64,000 bases of DNA from Vibrio marisflavi CECT 7928 (GCF_921294215.1 NZ_CAKLDM010000001.1:496001-560000); one strand, 5' to 3'. Shown: positions 35,363-44,906, counted from the first letter of the stretch. Notes: generated by a model not told the origin, from the letters alone. Made by a program: numbers and translations.

Positions 35363-36505
35363 ATGAAGTTTCTTCATACTTCTGATTGGCATTTAGGTCG
35401 CCAATTTCATCATGTTTCTTTGCTTGAAGATCAAGCTAGCCTCCTCGCACAGCTTATAGACTATATAAAAAACCATTCAGTTGATGCCGTTATAATCGCT
35501 GGTGATATATTTGATCGATCTGTTCCGCCCACTAAGGCCATTGAGCTGCTCAATAAAACTCTCAATACTATTTGTGAGGAGCTAAAGACTCCAGTCATTC
35601 TCATTCCTGGTAACCACGACAGTGCGGCTCGCTTAAATTTCGGAGCTAAACAGATGAAAGCTTCTGGTTTACATATTGTGAGCTCATTCGATCAGATGGT
35701 GGAACCTATTACTATTGAAACTAAGCAAGCTGGTTTAGTTTCTTTTTATGGAATGCCTTACAGTGACCCTGAAAGCGTTAAACATCATTTTCAACAACCT
35801 GTGTCGACCCACGACGAAGCCCACCAATTGTTAGCGGATAAAATTAAGGATTGTTTTATAAGCGAGCATAAAAACGTTTTAGTTAGCCATTGCTTTGTGG
35901 ATGGCGCAATTGAGTCAGACTCTGAGCGTCCTTTATCTATTGGTGGTTCAGACAGAGTCAGTCATGAACATTTTGTCGACTTTGATTACGTCGCACTTGG
36001 ACATCTTCATCAACCACAGAAGAAGGGCGCTGAGTATATCCGCTATTCAGGCTCTCTGATGAAGTATAGCTTCTCTGAACAGCACCATAAAAAAGGGATG
36101 ACTCTGGTTGAGTTTGATAAGGATGGCTTTAAAACGTCGGAGCATATTGATTTAAAACCACGACACGATATGAGAGTTATCGAAGGCAATATGGATGAGA
36201 TTCTTCAAGCGGCTAAGAGCGACCCAAACAATGAAGATTATGTTTTGGTTCGATTAATGGATAAGCACGCCATTCTTGAGCCTATGGAAAAATTCAGGAC
36301 TGTCTATCCAAATATTTTGCACTTAGAAAAACCGGGCATGTTAGTCGGAGTAGAGCAGGAACTGGGCGCGGCTTCGCTTAAGCGTAGCGAGATTGATATG
36401 TTTGAAGATTTTTTCCAAGAGGCGCAAAAATCCTCACTCAATGAAGCACAAAAAGAAGTCATTGAACAAGTTATTCAACAGCTAACCTGCCAATCAGAGA
36501 GTTAA
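35363..36505 (+). CDS. sbcD: SbcCD nuclease, SbcD (Mre11-type) subunit
   Basis: 380 residues. The metallophosphoesterase motifs are all visible: LHTSDWHLGRQFH, VIIAGDIFDRSVPP, LIPGNHDSAARLNF, VSHCFVDG and ALGHLHQPQ. With SbcC it forms an ATP-dependent exonuclease and hairpin endonuclease that cuts DNA palindromes and protein-blocked ends. AAAGG lies 7 bp before the start. sbcC follows after one base, so the two are one operon. Confidence 0.95.
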   Translation: MKFLHTSDWHLGRQFHHVSLLEDQASLLAQLIDYIKNHSVDAVIIAGDIFDRSVPPTKAIELLNKTLNTICEELKTPVILIPGNHDSAARLNFGAKQMKASGLHIVSSFDQMVEPITIETKQAGLVSFYGMPYSDPESVKHHFQQPVSTHDEAHQLLADKIKDCFISEHKNVLVSHCFVDGAIESDSERPLSIGGSDRVSHEHFVDFDYVALGHLHQPQKKGAEYIRYSGSLMKYSFSEQHHKKGMTLVEFDKDGFKTSEHIDLKPRHDMRVIEGNMDEILQAAKSDPNNEDYVLVRLMDKHAILEPMEKFRTVYPNILHLEKPGMLVGVEQELGAASLKRSEIDMFEDFFQEAQKSSLNEAQKEVIEQVIQQLTCQSES

Positions 36506-36506
36506 G

Positions 36507-39500
36507 ATGAAGCCGATCTTTTTATCCATTCAGGCGTTTGGCCCTTTTTCTGATAACCAGAACATAGACTTCAAACTGCTAGGGGAATCACCACTATTTT
36601 TAATCAATGGTTCTACTGGAGCTGGAAAAAGCTCTATCTTAGATGCCATTTGTTATGCTCTTTATGGAGAAACAACGGGTAACGAGCGTACGGGTGATCA
36701 AATGCGTTGCGATTACGCGAGCCCAAACCTTGTAACCGAAGTGCGCTTCGAGTTTTCGCTAGGACAGAAAAGATACCAAGTTACTCGTTCTCCTGATCAG
36801 TATTTGCCAAAGAAGCGTGGTGAAGGGTTGACGAAACGCAGCCATAAAGCAGAGTTTGTAGAACTGAGTATAGAGAACCAACAGCTCATAGCTTCTAGAC
36901 CAACCGAAGTAAACAAGTGTGTTCGTGAATTGATTGGCTTGGATGCAAAGCAATTTCGTCAGGTAATGGTTTTACCACAAGGGCGTTTTCGCGAGCTACT
37001 TACAGCCAACTCAAAAGAACGTGAATTGATATTCGGTCAGCTTTTTCAGACACATATCTATAATGCAATCGAACGTGCTTTGTTTGACCAGTCAGCGGGG
37101 ATTCGTAAGCAAAAAGAAGGCTACGACAACCAGATTAAAGGTGTTTTAGATAGTGCCAATGTAGAGAATGAAGACGATCTGAAGAATCAGAAAAAGGCTG
37201 AAGAAGATGCCTTGGCGGACTTTCAACAAACATACGGAACAAGAAAACAACAACTTGAGCAAGCAAAGCTTAATGAAAAGAAAGCTTTGGAAACTGCGGC
37301 TAAATTTACTGAACTTAATGACATAAAAGCGAAGCTTTTGCAGCACAAGTCGTTATCGGATCAGTATCGTGAAAAAGAAAAACGAAGAAATGAAGCTGTT
37401 AGAGCGACTTATTTAAACGAGCATTATCAAAAGGTTCATGATACTAAGCAATTGGTCACGCGCTATCAAAACGACAGTAAGAACCTCTCAAACCAATTAG
37501 TAATTTCCAGCAATGCATTTTCCGTGGCAGAGACCGAGCTAAAAGCTGCCAAGAAACAACAGCAACACATTGCCGACTACGAGCAGCAACTGTTTACGCT
37601 TAAAGCAACGAAAGAGAAGCTGATTAGAGTGGATGAGTGCTCTAATCAGCGGCAGGAAATTGCGAACTCTATTAGTCGAGAAAAAGGAGAGCTAGACTCC
37701 CTAAGAAAATCCATTGAACGTTTAAGCCAGTCCCTTGTGGCAAAACAAGCTGAGTATGACAAAGCGAAACTCGCTGAGACTCAGTTGCCAATTAAAATTC
37801 AGGCTACTGAGCAACTTAAGTCTATCCTGAGTAGTTTGGCTGAAAAGGAATCTCTGAATAGTCAGCTAGAGTCAGCGCAACAAGTAGAGCAAAGGTTAGA
37901 GAGCTCAAGCTTGGCGTTAGTTAAGAAGTCTGAGCAAGTATTGGTTCAAACCAATGAGGTGGAGTATCAATGGCACTCTTCACAAGCAGCGGTATTAGCA
38001 ACGAAATTGCAAATAGGACAGGCATGTCCTGTATGCGGTAGTCTAGAACATCCCGATATAGCGGAATTTTCTGGGGTTGAAGTGACTCTAGAGGTGGTTG
38101 AACAATCTAAAGTTAAGCTTCAAACAGCTGTAGCAGAAGCCAACAAGAGCAAAGAGCAACTGAGCCAGCAGAGAGTTGTTACTGCTACTTTGAAACAGAA
38201 AATGAGCTCTATTGAAGAACAACTAGTCGGTTGTTCCTATAGTACCGAAGAGGTAACTGAAGAACTCAATAACTTGGCTGCAGAAATTCGTTCGATTCAA
38301 TCAGTTTCAGTAACAGATTTGGCTACGCAGCTTGAACAATTGACGGCTCAGCAACAAGTAGAGAATAAGAATGAAGCATCTCAGCTAGAAAAGGTGAAAC
38401 AGCAAGAACAAGAACTAGCGGCTATTGAAGCCAAGTTATTAGAAATTAAAAGAGACGTTCCCGAAGAGTACCAATCCTCTCAAAGTGTCGAAAAGCAGAT
38501 TGCAACGATTGAACTGACAGTCTCTAATATTCAGAAAAATGTGATTGCAGCGGAAGAGAAAGTGCAGAGTGCTTCTTCTCAACTGACAAAAGTTCAAGCG
38601 GAGCAATCACAACTGACTTCGCTTATCCAGCAAGCAGAATCGGATCTGACTTTACACCAATCAACGCTGTCGCAAAAGTTAGCTGAAAGCTCCTTCACAG
38701 ATATACAGCAGTATTTGAATAGCTGTATGACGGAACAGGAAGTCGCAGAAATCGATGCGTGGCTTAATGATTATAATCAGAAAGCCGCGTCTTTGACTGC
38801 TTTAGTCAGCAAATTGAAACATGAACTGTCAGGTTGTGCTCAACCAAACCTTGCTGAGTTGGCAGAATGTACAAAGCAGTGCGAAGAGCAAGAAAAACAA
38901 GCAATGCAACTTGTTACCTCGGCCACTTCTACCTTAGATAGGCTGCAAAAGGCGCAACAAAGTTTATCAGTACTACAAAGCCAAAATATTGAGCTAGAGA
39001 AGCAATATCAAGTAGTGGGAACGTTAAGTGATGTCGCTAATGGAAGAACTGGCGCAAAAGTTAGTTTGCATCGATTTGTACTAGGTGTCTTGTTGGATGA
39101 CGTGCTGATCCTAGCTTCAAAGCGCTTAAATAAAATGACGCAAGGGCGTTATGACTTAAGACGTAAGCTTGGACGCTCAAAGGGTAATGCTGGTTCTGGC
39201 TTAGAGTTGATGGTTGAAGATAGTTATACCGGCAAGTTACGTGATGTGGCGACGTTGTCTGGTGGTGAGTCATTTATGGCGGCATTATCATTGGCGTTAG
39301 GCTTATCCGATGTAGTTCAGTCATACAGCGGTGGTATTCGACTAGACACTTTGTTTATTGATGAAGGCTTTGGTAGCTTAGACCAAGAATCTCTAGATTT
39401 GGCTATCCAAGCCTTGATTGATTTGCAGCAAGGGGGCCGTACAATCGGTATTATATCCCATGTTAGTGAATTAAAAGAGCAGATTTCCCTTAGGGTAGAT

Positions 39501-39545
39501 GTCAGTGCAAGTCGCACTGGGAGCGATATCAAGGTCATGAATTAG
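36507..39545 (+). CDS. sbcC: SbcCD nuclease, SbcC (Rad50-type) ATPase subunit
   Basis: 1,012 residues. The N-terminal ATPase half has Walker A NGSTGAGKSSILDAICYALYG and the Q-loop stretch KQFRQVMVLPQGRFRELL. Two long Gln/Glu/Lys-rich coiled coils flank a zinc-hook CPVCG near residue 507. The C-terminal half has the signature LSGGESFMAALSLALGLSDVV and Walker B LDTLFIDEGFGSLD. It is an SMC-like DNA-binding ATPase that works with SbcD. It is intact and of usual length. Confidence 0.96.
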   Translation: MKPIFLSIQAFGPFSDNQNIDFKLLGESPLFLINGSTGAGKSSILDAICYALYGETTGNERTGDQMRCDYASPNLVTEVRFEFSLGQKRYQVTRSPDQYLPKKRGEGLTKRSHKAEFVELSIENQQLIASRPTEVNKCVRELIGLDAKQFRQVMVLPQGRFRELLTANSKERELIFGQLFQTHIYNAIERALFDQSAGIRKQKEGYDNQIKGVLDSANVENEDDLKNQKKAEEDALADFQQTYGTRKQQLEQAKLNEKKALETAAKFTELNDIKAKLLQHKSLSDQYREKEKRRNEAVRATYLNEHYQKVHDTKQLVTRYQNDSKNLSNQLVISSNAFSVAETELKAAKKQQQHIADYEQQLFTLKATKEKLIRVDECSNQRQEIANSISREKGELDSLRKSIERLSQSLVAKQAEYDKAKLAETQLPIKIQATEQLKSILSSLAEKESLNSQLESAQQVEQRLESSSLALVKKSEQVLVQTNEVEYQWHSSQAAVLATKLQIGQACPVCGSLEHPDIAEFSGVEVTLEVVEQSKVKLQTAVAEANKSKEQLSQQRVVTATLKQKMSSIEEQLVGCSYSTEEVTEELNNLAAEIRSIQSVSVTDLATQLEQLTAQQQVENKNEASQLEKVKQQEQELAAIEAKLLEIKRDVPEEYQSSQSVEKQIATIELTVSNIQKNVIAAEEKVQSASSQLTKVQAEQSQLTSLIQQAESDLTLHQSTLSQKLAESSFTDIQQYLNSCMTEQEVAEIDAWLNDYNQKAASLTALVSKLKHELSGCAQPNLAELAECTKQCEEQEKQAMQLVTSATSTLDRLQKAQQSLSVLQSQNIELEKQYQVVGTLSDVANGRTGAKVSLHRFVLGVLLDDVLILASKRLNKMTQGRYDLRRKLGRSKGNAGSGLELMVEDSYTGKLRDVATLSGGESFMAALSLALGLSDVVQSYSGGIRLDTLFIDEGFGSLDQESLDLAIQALIDLQQGGRTIGIISHVSELKEQISLRVDVSASRTGSDIKVMN

Positions 39546-39738
39546 ATAGAAATCATTAGTTTTATAAATAATTATTGTTCTATTTCTAATATTTTATCAA
39601 TAAATAAGGTGCATAGTAGAAACTATGCTAAAAGTTAATAGGCTGGTATCAGTCGCGGCATAACGATTGCATAAACTATATAAATAAAGGTCGTTGTAGG
39701 TTTGTTGGTTAGTAAAACCATATGTGGTTTAAATAGTT

Positions 39739-41784
39739 ATGGAAGTCATTAAAAAAATATACAAGTACTCCGAGCCCAACTTAACGCTAGTTGGGTGGAT
39801 GGGGTTTGTCGGCTTTCCATTCTACTACTACGTTTGGTGTTATATTTTCCCGCAAACTTATGAAAGCTTATGGCTTAGGATTGTTGGCGCGATTCTGTTC
39901 TCTGGCATCGCTTTTCGTAAGTATTTTCCTAAGTCGTTACAGAAGTACATCCCTGCCTATTACTTAGTAACGGTAGGTCTTTGTTTGCCTTTCTTCTTTT
40001 CATATATGATGTTTATGAACAATTGGTCTACGGTTTGGACCATGTCGTTTATGGCGTCTATATTTCTACATATTTTACTTGTCCACGATACGAGAGTGAT
40101 GGCTGCGCAAGCCATTCTATGTATCGCTGCCGCTTATTTACTAGCGTATGTACTGAACTCTAGTGCGCCGAGCGTATACGTTGTATGGGAATACATCCCC
40201 ATTTTTACCTTTACCTATGTGTTTGGCACATTGTTCTATTTTAGAAATCAGGCTGAACACGAAACCAAGGTCTCTATCGCCAAATCTTTCGGTGCGGGCA
40301 TTGCGCACGAAATGCGAAACCCACTGAGTGCTTTAAAAGCTTCCTTTGAAGTGTTGAACTCCATAATCCCTAGTAAAACAAAAGCGAATGGGGCTTATTA
40401 TCACCTATCCAATCAAGAGCTGGACTTGATTGAAGAGATAGTAACTGATGCTGATGAGACAATACAGAATGCAAACCAAACCATTGATTTACTTCTCACT
40501 TCTATTGATGAAACAAGAGTCTCTACTTCGACTTTTAGAAAACATTCGATGTGTGAAGTGGTTGAAGGAGCGATTAAATCTTTTCCGTATAAAAAAGCTG
40601 CAGATGAGCAGGCGATAAAGTTTATAGTGTTGAAGGACTTTGATTTTCTGGGGAGCGAGACATTACTCAGGTATTCTTTGTATAACCTACTGAAAAACGC
40701 ATTTTACTATCAGTCTTCGTCAGATTTCCATATTACGGTGATGCTCCGCAGTGTTGGAAATTACAATCAGCTTATATTTAGAGATAGTGGCGCTGGGATT
40801 GAGCCTGATGTGATGGAGCATATCTTTAAGGATTTTTACACTGTAGGTAAAAGTAATAGTTACGGGTTGGGTTTACCCTTTTGCAGTAAGGTGATGGGGG
40901 CTGTAGGAGGAGATATTTCTTGTCGGTCCGAATTAGGAATGTGGACCGAGTTTATTTTATCGTTTCCCCGATACGATTCAACTGCTGTAGGAAAGCTTAA
41001 AATGGAATTAATGCGAGATAAGTCAATACTTTATATTGGCAATACTACGGTGTTGGAACGACACCTGTTGGAGCAATCCTTTTACAAAGGCTATCGCTTA
41101 AATAGTATTGATGTGACGGCAGCCCTAGATAAGCAAGAATACGAGTTTGAATTTGATATTGTACTGGTCGATTTAGATAGTTTGTCTGGTCAACGAGATA
41201 AGTTCAAAGTGTTAGAGTCTCGCTTAACGTTTACAGAAGGTCGAATCGTTTATCTCTATGATAAACGCAATACCTATCACAGTGACTTTGATCGACACTT
41301 AACGATATTCCCGATAGAAAAATCGTACTTCTTGAACAACAGTCAGGAAGTCTTTAACGAACTCATGTTTGAATCTCCGTTATCTGACAGAAACTTGGTA
41401 CCAAAAAAAGCAACGGTTTACGGAAAAACCATTATGATTGCAGATGATAACCATTCACTCAGAACCTACACAGCCATATTTCTAGAAAAGCAGGGGTATC
41501 ACGTCATTCAAGCCCAAGATGGGGAGCAGGCGATACAGCAGCTAGAAGAGCACCCTATTGATTTAGTGCTCATGGATATTGAAATGCCCAAAGTAGATGG
41601 GATAGAAGCGACAAATGTAATTCGCCACTCAGAACACGAATATTCAGATATTCCAATTCTTGCGCATACAGGAGATAGTTCGAGAATATCCATAGATAAA
41701 ATACAAAGTGCAGGTATGAATGATTACATTATAAAACCAGCAGAGGGAACGATTTTAATGGATAAAATTTCGGATTGGCTATGA
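39739..41784 (+). CDS. cqsS: CAI-1 autoinducer sensor kinase/phosphatase
   Basis: 681 residues. Six membrane helices fill about residues 15-168, the CAI-1 binding part. Then come HisKA with His190 (FGAGIAHEMRNPLSALKASF), an ATPase domain with N box SLYNLLKNAFYY, DSGAGIEP and SNSYGLGLPFC, and a C-terminal receiver (TIMIADDNHSL, phospho-acceptor Asp in DLVLMDIEMPKVDG, Lys in YIIKPAEG). This layout is that of CqsS, which sends phosphate through LuxU to LuxO at low cell density and reverses it when CAI-1 is bound. The position equivalent to V. cholerae Cys170 appears to be Phe166, as in V. harveyi. cqsA lies 3 kb downstream on the other strand. Confidence 0.96.
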   Translation: MEVIKKIYKYSEPNLTLVGWMGFVGFPFYYYVWCYIFPQTYESLWLRIVGAILFSGIAFRKYFPKSLQKYIPAYYLVTVGLCLPFFFSYMMFMNNWSTVWTMSFMASIFLHILLVHDTRVMAAQAILCIAAAYLLAYVLNSSAPSVYVVWEYIPIFTFTYVFGTLFYFRNQAEHETKVSIAKSFGAGIAHEMRNPLSALKASFEVLNSIIPSKTKANGAYYHLSNQELDLIEEIVTDADETIQNANQTIDLLLTSIDETRVSTSTFRKHSMCEVVEGAIKSFPYKKAADEQAIKFIVLKDFDFLGSETLLRYSLYNLLKNAFYYQSSSDFHITVMLRSVGNYNQLIFRDSGAGIEPDVMEHIFKDFYTVGKSNSYGLGLPFCSKVMGAVGGDISCRSELGMWTEFILSFPRYDSTAVGKLKMELMRDKSILYIGNTTVLERHLLEQSFYKGYRLNSIDVTAALDKQEYEFEFDIVLVDLDSLSGQRDKFKVLESRLTFTEGRIVYLYDKRNTYHSDFDRHLTIFPIEKSYFLNNSQEVFNELMFESPLSDRNLVPKKATVYGKTIMIADDNHSLRTYTAIFLEKQGYHVIQAQDGEQAIQQLEEHPIDLVLMDIEMPKVDGIEATNVIRHSEHEYSDIPILAHTGDSSRISIDKIQSAGMNDYIIKPAEGTILMDKISDWL

Positions 41785-41865
41785 GTGAGTTCCCTAGCTT
41801 AGTACACAGATCACACATCTAGTTCCCCCTCTATTCCCTTGCTATTTGACTATATCTAACCTGGT

Positions 41866-41883
41866 TGTGCGAGATCTCTTACA
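41866..41883 (+). promoter_or_regulatory. VarA/GacA-type upstream activating site of the first CsrB RNA
   Basis: TGTGCGAGATCTCTTACA closely matches the GacA-box consensus TGTAAG-N6-CTTACA and lies about 167 bp before the predicted RNA start. The same box occurs at the same distance in the second copy. Confidence 0.8.
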
Positions 41884-42041
41884 AATATGTAAGTATTTGC
41901 AGTTATGGTTGTATGGTAATTGTTCGTCAGTCTGATTAAGTTACTAATAAATAAAGATTAAAATTAAATGTGACATAGGTTTATTTTAATTTACTGGATA
42001 AAAGGCCTGTTTCGATGCTCCGATTTAGGTAAATTGTAGAT

Positions 42042-42418
42042 GTCGACAGGGAGTTGGCGTTAAGGACAACCTTCAGGAAGAAGGATTGATTATTCAAAGG
42101 GGATGAATAATCGTTAAGGAAAAGAGTTTCAACAGGTATTCACTAGGATGGTGTTACCAAATGAAGTTGAAACAACACAAGGAAAATCGTTATCAGGAAG
42201 ATGACGTGTAGGACTCCACTAGGGAAGGGTGGAACGTTAGTCAGGATGACCAACGGGCAAGGAATGCAAAGGACACCGCTAGGAAGGCGAAGATAAGGAA
42301 AGCGCTTAAGGATAAGCCAATATATCAAGGAATAGATGCAGGGAGCACCTAAACGTAGCTGGATTGCTGCAAGAAAGAAAATGCCCTTATAGTGAAAGCT
42401 GTAAGGGCTCTTTTTTTT
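42042..42418 (+). ncRNA. csrB: CsrB-family CsrA-sequestering RNA, copy 1
   Basis: About 377 nt. It begins GTCGACAGGGAGTTGG, like the E. coli CsrB 5' end, and ends with GCAGGGAGCA, TAGCTGGATTGCTGC and a terminator GCCCTTA/TAAGGGC with eight T, also CsrB-like. About twenty GGA motifs lie in between, many in small hairpin loops such as CACTAGGATGGTG. A -10 element TAAATT (42030-42035) lies 6-7 bp before the start, and a VarA box lies upstream. CsrB RNAs bind and remove the translational regulator CsrA; in vibrios the VarS/VarA-CsrA path affects LuxO and quorum sensing. Open frames read across this interval are chance. Confidence 0.93.
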
Positions 42419-42637
42419 GCAGGTTCTTTGCAATCTATAAGCTCCAACCAACGACGGCACATCACTGCCTAGTCCCTTTAAAACAGACTCAATATATTGC
42501 CCGATTTTCCTATATAGAAACTGACAGTTCTATTGAATTTCTCCCATAGACCTGAGCCCGACATCAAGATTCTTAGTCTTGGGGCTGTGAAGTTGATTTT
42601 GTCAGTTTGTCAGCCTATGCAAGATAAGCCATTTTGC

Positions 42638-42657
42638 TTGTGAGATATCTCTTACAA
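42638..42657 (+). promoter_or_regulatory. VarA/GacA-type upstream activating site of the second CsrB RNA
   Basis: TTGTGAGATATCTCTTACAA is nearly palindromic and matches the GacA box. It lies about 167 bp before the second RNA start. Confidence 0.82.
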
Positions 42658-42814
42658 GTGCGTAAGATTATAAGGTAAGGAATTTGCCTTATTTAACTGT
42701 GTTTCCTTCTAACTATATGAATAAAAAGTATAAAATAAAAGTGTGATGTTGGTCGGTTCTAAATTTGTGAGTATTTATGCTGTCTAATCGTTCTCGTTTC
42801 GGTAAATTAAGGGT

Positions 42815-43191
42815 GTCGACAGGGAGTTGGCATTAAGGACAACCTTCAGGAAGAAGGATTGATTATTCAAAGGGGATGGATAATCGTTAAGGAAGATAGT
42901 TTCAGCAGGTATTCACTAGGATGGTGTTGCCAAGAATGTTGAAACAACACAAGGAAAAATCATTATCAGGACGATGATGACAAGGACTCCACTAGGGAAG
43001 GGTGGAACGCTAGTCAGGAAGATCAGCGAACAAAGGATGCTAAGGACACCGCTAGGAAGGCGAAGACAAGGAAAGCGCTTAAGGATAAGCCGATATATCA
43101 AGGAATAGATGCAGGGAGCACTTTACAGTAGCGGGATTGCTGCAGATAAAGAAAACGCCCTTATAGTGAAAGCTATAGGGGCTCTTTTTTT
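42815..43191 (+). ncRNA. csrB: CsrB-family CsrA-sequestering RNA, copy 2
   Basis: About 377 nt, very similar to copy 1 throughout: GTCGACAGGGAGTTGG at the start, the same GGA spacing, GCAGGGAGCA, and a terminator GCCCTTATAG/CTATAGGGGC with a T-run. Differences are scattered small changes (for example GATGAATAAT against GATGGATAAT), so both copies seem maintained. It has its own -10 element (TAAATT) and VarA box and is therefore transcribed separately. Confidence 0.93.
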
Positions 43192-43541
43192 GCTTTTTTT
43201 GAAAACATTTCAACCATAGTTCAATCAATTCGAGCCCAGACTATACTTAAGAATTACAGCTGAATCTCCTGAGTATCTTACCATCGGCTATAAAGTTATA
43301 ACTTTCAAGATCGATTAATTGTCATTAGTCTTGCCACTGCTTGTAGAGTGCCTAATTGCTGTTATTGCCTATCAGTTTGCCTACTTGTAAAACTCACAAG
43401 CTAATACCTTTCTAAGTTTGGAACTATATAAACCTTATGGACAAGTAATAGACTTTTCGATTTTTCGATAGGTTTATTTCTATATCAGTTAGATAAGGTG
43501 TTAGTTTTTATTAGTTATAAATCAAAATGTAAAGGTTATTT
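43192..43541. other. Non-coding region before the two tiny genes
   Basis: About 350 AT-rich bases. It presumably holds a promoter for the tiny genes. No further GGA-rich RNA, hairpin terminator or VarA box was seen. Confidence 0.45.
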
Positions 43542-43667
43542 ATGAATATCAACAACATAAAAGACAATATGTCTGACAAAGTATGGGGTCTGATAATCCT
43601 CAATGTTATGTTCCAGCTTAGAATGAACAGAAGAGAAGCATGCATATACTTGGCTAATAGACGTTAA
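43542..43667 (+). CDS. Tiny protein A, paralogue of tiny protein B (41 residues)
   Basis: ATG at 43542 has AAAGG 6 bases before it. From residue 11, SDKVWGLIILNVMFQLRMNR aligns without gaps to the protein encoded at 43767, and both continue with [RK]EAC. Shared residues are D, K, W, I, M, L, M, R and EAC over 24 positions. The internal Met10 is an alternative start aligned to that of the paralogue. The middle is hydrophobic, and the M-x-R-x-E-A-C end looks like the first part of a helix-turn-helix (compare the common R-K-E-A-A-x-x-L-G). No function is known. It lies between the CsrB RNAs and the LysR gene. Confidence 0.6.
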   Translation: MNINNIKDNMSDKVWGLIILNVMFQLRMNRREACIYLANRR

Positions 43668-43766
43668 TCTATAAGTCTGGGTAAATTTAAAGATTAAAAA
43701 GTATGAATCGGTTTTGAAAATCTAATAAATTTTCCATAACTAATTGAGATGGTGAGAGGAATTATT

Positions 43767-43868
43767 ATGGATAAGTATTGGGAAACAGCAATTGCTATTT
43801 ATATGATACACCTAAAAATGACTCGCAAGGAAGCCTGTGAAGCACTAGGGATTGTTAATGTAAGATAA
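43767..43868 (+). CDS. Tiny protein B, paralogue of tiny protein A (33 residues)
   Basis: ATG at 43767 is preceded by a strong GAGAGG with 7-base spacing. The product starts MDKYWETAIAIYMIHLKMTR and continues KEACEALGIVNVR. It aligns without gaps to tiny protein A. MTRKEACEALGI resembles the opening of a small helix-turn-helix, but the protein is too short for a full DNA-binding domain. It may bind a partner, a membrane or RNA. Two related frames with good ribosome-binding sites, 100 bp apart, make a chance origin unlikely. Confidence 0.65.
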   Translation: MDKYWETAIAIYMIHLKMTRKEACEALGIVNVR

Positions 43869-43961
43869 TCATGTGTTTTTTCATGGTTTATAATGAAAAG
43901 CACAGAGCTTATATACAGTATCAGCTTTTGCTTAGATACGATTTAGATAAAGTTAGCGTGA

Positions 43962-44906
43962 ATGGATATGGAACGTATACAACAATTAAGCGGTTTAGGG
44001 AATATCAGTATTAATCATGTACGTTATTTTATTAGTTTATATGAATTAGGGAGCTTGTCTAAAGCAGCCAAAGATTGTGGTGTTACACAACCATCTATCT
44101 CAAAGAGTATCAAAAGTTTGGAGAACCAACTGGATATTGTCTTATTTAACAGAGACACGAGAAAGTGTTACCCAACGGCGGCTGCGACCCAGCTTTATCC
44201 AAGGTTTGTCGAGTTATGCACAACTGCACTTGCTGTCAGCAATAGCCTAAATGTAATAAAATCTGGTGATTTTGGAGAAGCAAATCTAGGGTTTGGTCAG
44301 TTAATTGCCCCATTAGCTAGCCGGATTACTGCAAAAATATTGTCAGCAAACTACACGGACCTTAAAACCAAGATCGTACAGGACACTCCAAATAATTTGC
44401 AACGTCGACTGTTGCAGGGCGAATTAGATTTTTTTATTTGCCACGATGAGGCGATTGAACATTCGAGTCTTGTGGAACAGATTGTATTTAAGCCTTTTGC
44501 CGAAATACAGCTAGCCGCTGTAGCAGCACCAACAGCTTACTTCTTAGCTAAAGGAGATGATATCACCACCTATCCTTGGGCTTTTCCAAACATAGAAATG
44601 TTAAAAACTTCAAAAAATAATTTCTACTCCAATTACTATTTAAAAATAAGAGAAAGCAAATCGATATTATTCGAGGTTGATGACGCTGAAGCGAGGTTAG
44701 AACTAGCTATTTCTGGTCGAGCAGCGACTGTTTCCTCCCGGTTATCACTAGGGAAGTATATAGACAGCGGCAGCTTGATTTCTCTTCCAATATCTATCGA
44801 CAGTATAAACTTAGGGGTGTTTTACCTAAGCACAAAACCATTAACACAAAATATGAAATCGCTAATTAATTCCCTGAAATGCTACTTCAAGGCTGTAAGT
44901 AAATGA
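43962..44906 (+). CDS. LysR-family transcriptional regulator
   Basis: 314 residues. The N-terminal winged helix-turn-helix has HVRYFISLYELGSLSKAAKDCG and TQPSISKSIKSLENQL with LFNRDTRKCYPT. The C-terminal two lobes (about 105-310) form the inducer-binding domain, with GEANLGFGQLIAP at its start. It is convergent with cqsA (145 bp apart) and downstream of the tiny genes. LysR proteins usually control a nearby or divergent gene; the tiny genes or cqsA are candidates but there is no direct evidence. The effector is unknown. Confidence 0.9.
   Translation: MDMERIQQLSGLGNISINHVRYFISLYELGSLSKAAKDCGVTQPSISKSIKSLENQLDIVLFNRDTRKCYPTAAATQLYPRFVELCTTALAVSNSLNVIKSGDFGEANLGFGQLIAPLASRITAKILSANYTDLKTKIVQDTPNNLQRRLLQGELDFFICHDEAIEHSSLVEQIVFKPFAEIQLAAVAAPTAYFLAKGDDITTYPWAFPNIEMLKTSKNNFYSNYYLKIRESKSILFEVDDAEARLELAISGRAATVSSRLSLGKYIDSGSLISLPISIDSINLGVFYLSTKPLTQNMKSLINSLKCYFKAVSK

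Larger units (their letters stand above)
41866..43191 (+). repeat. Tandem duplication of a VarA box-promoter-CsrB unit, 773-bp period
   Basis: VarA box, -10 element, RNA start, GGA array and terminator all recur at an offset of 772-773 bp. The RNA bodies are far more alike than the intervening spacers, which suggests selection on the RNAs. Confidence 0.88.

Noticed and set aside
42143..42460. 105-residue minus-strand frame, with a related one at 42916-43101
   Set aside because: Both are antisense to the CsrB RNAs; their likeness comes from the RNA duplication and there is no ribosome-binding site.
41785..43541. Possible Qrr quorum-sensing RNAs near cqsS
   Set aside because: No sigma-54 promoter (TGGCAC-N5-TTGC) and no Qrr core; the RNAs here are CsrB-like.
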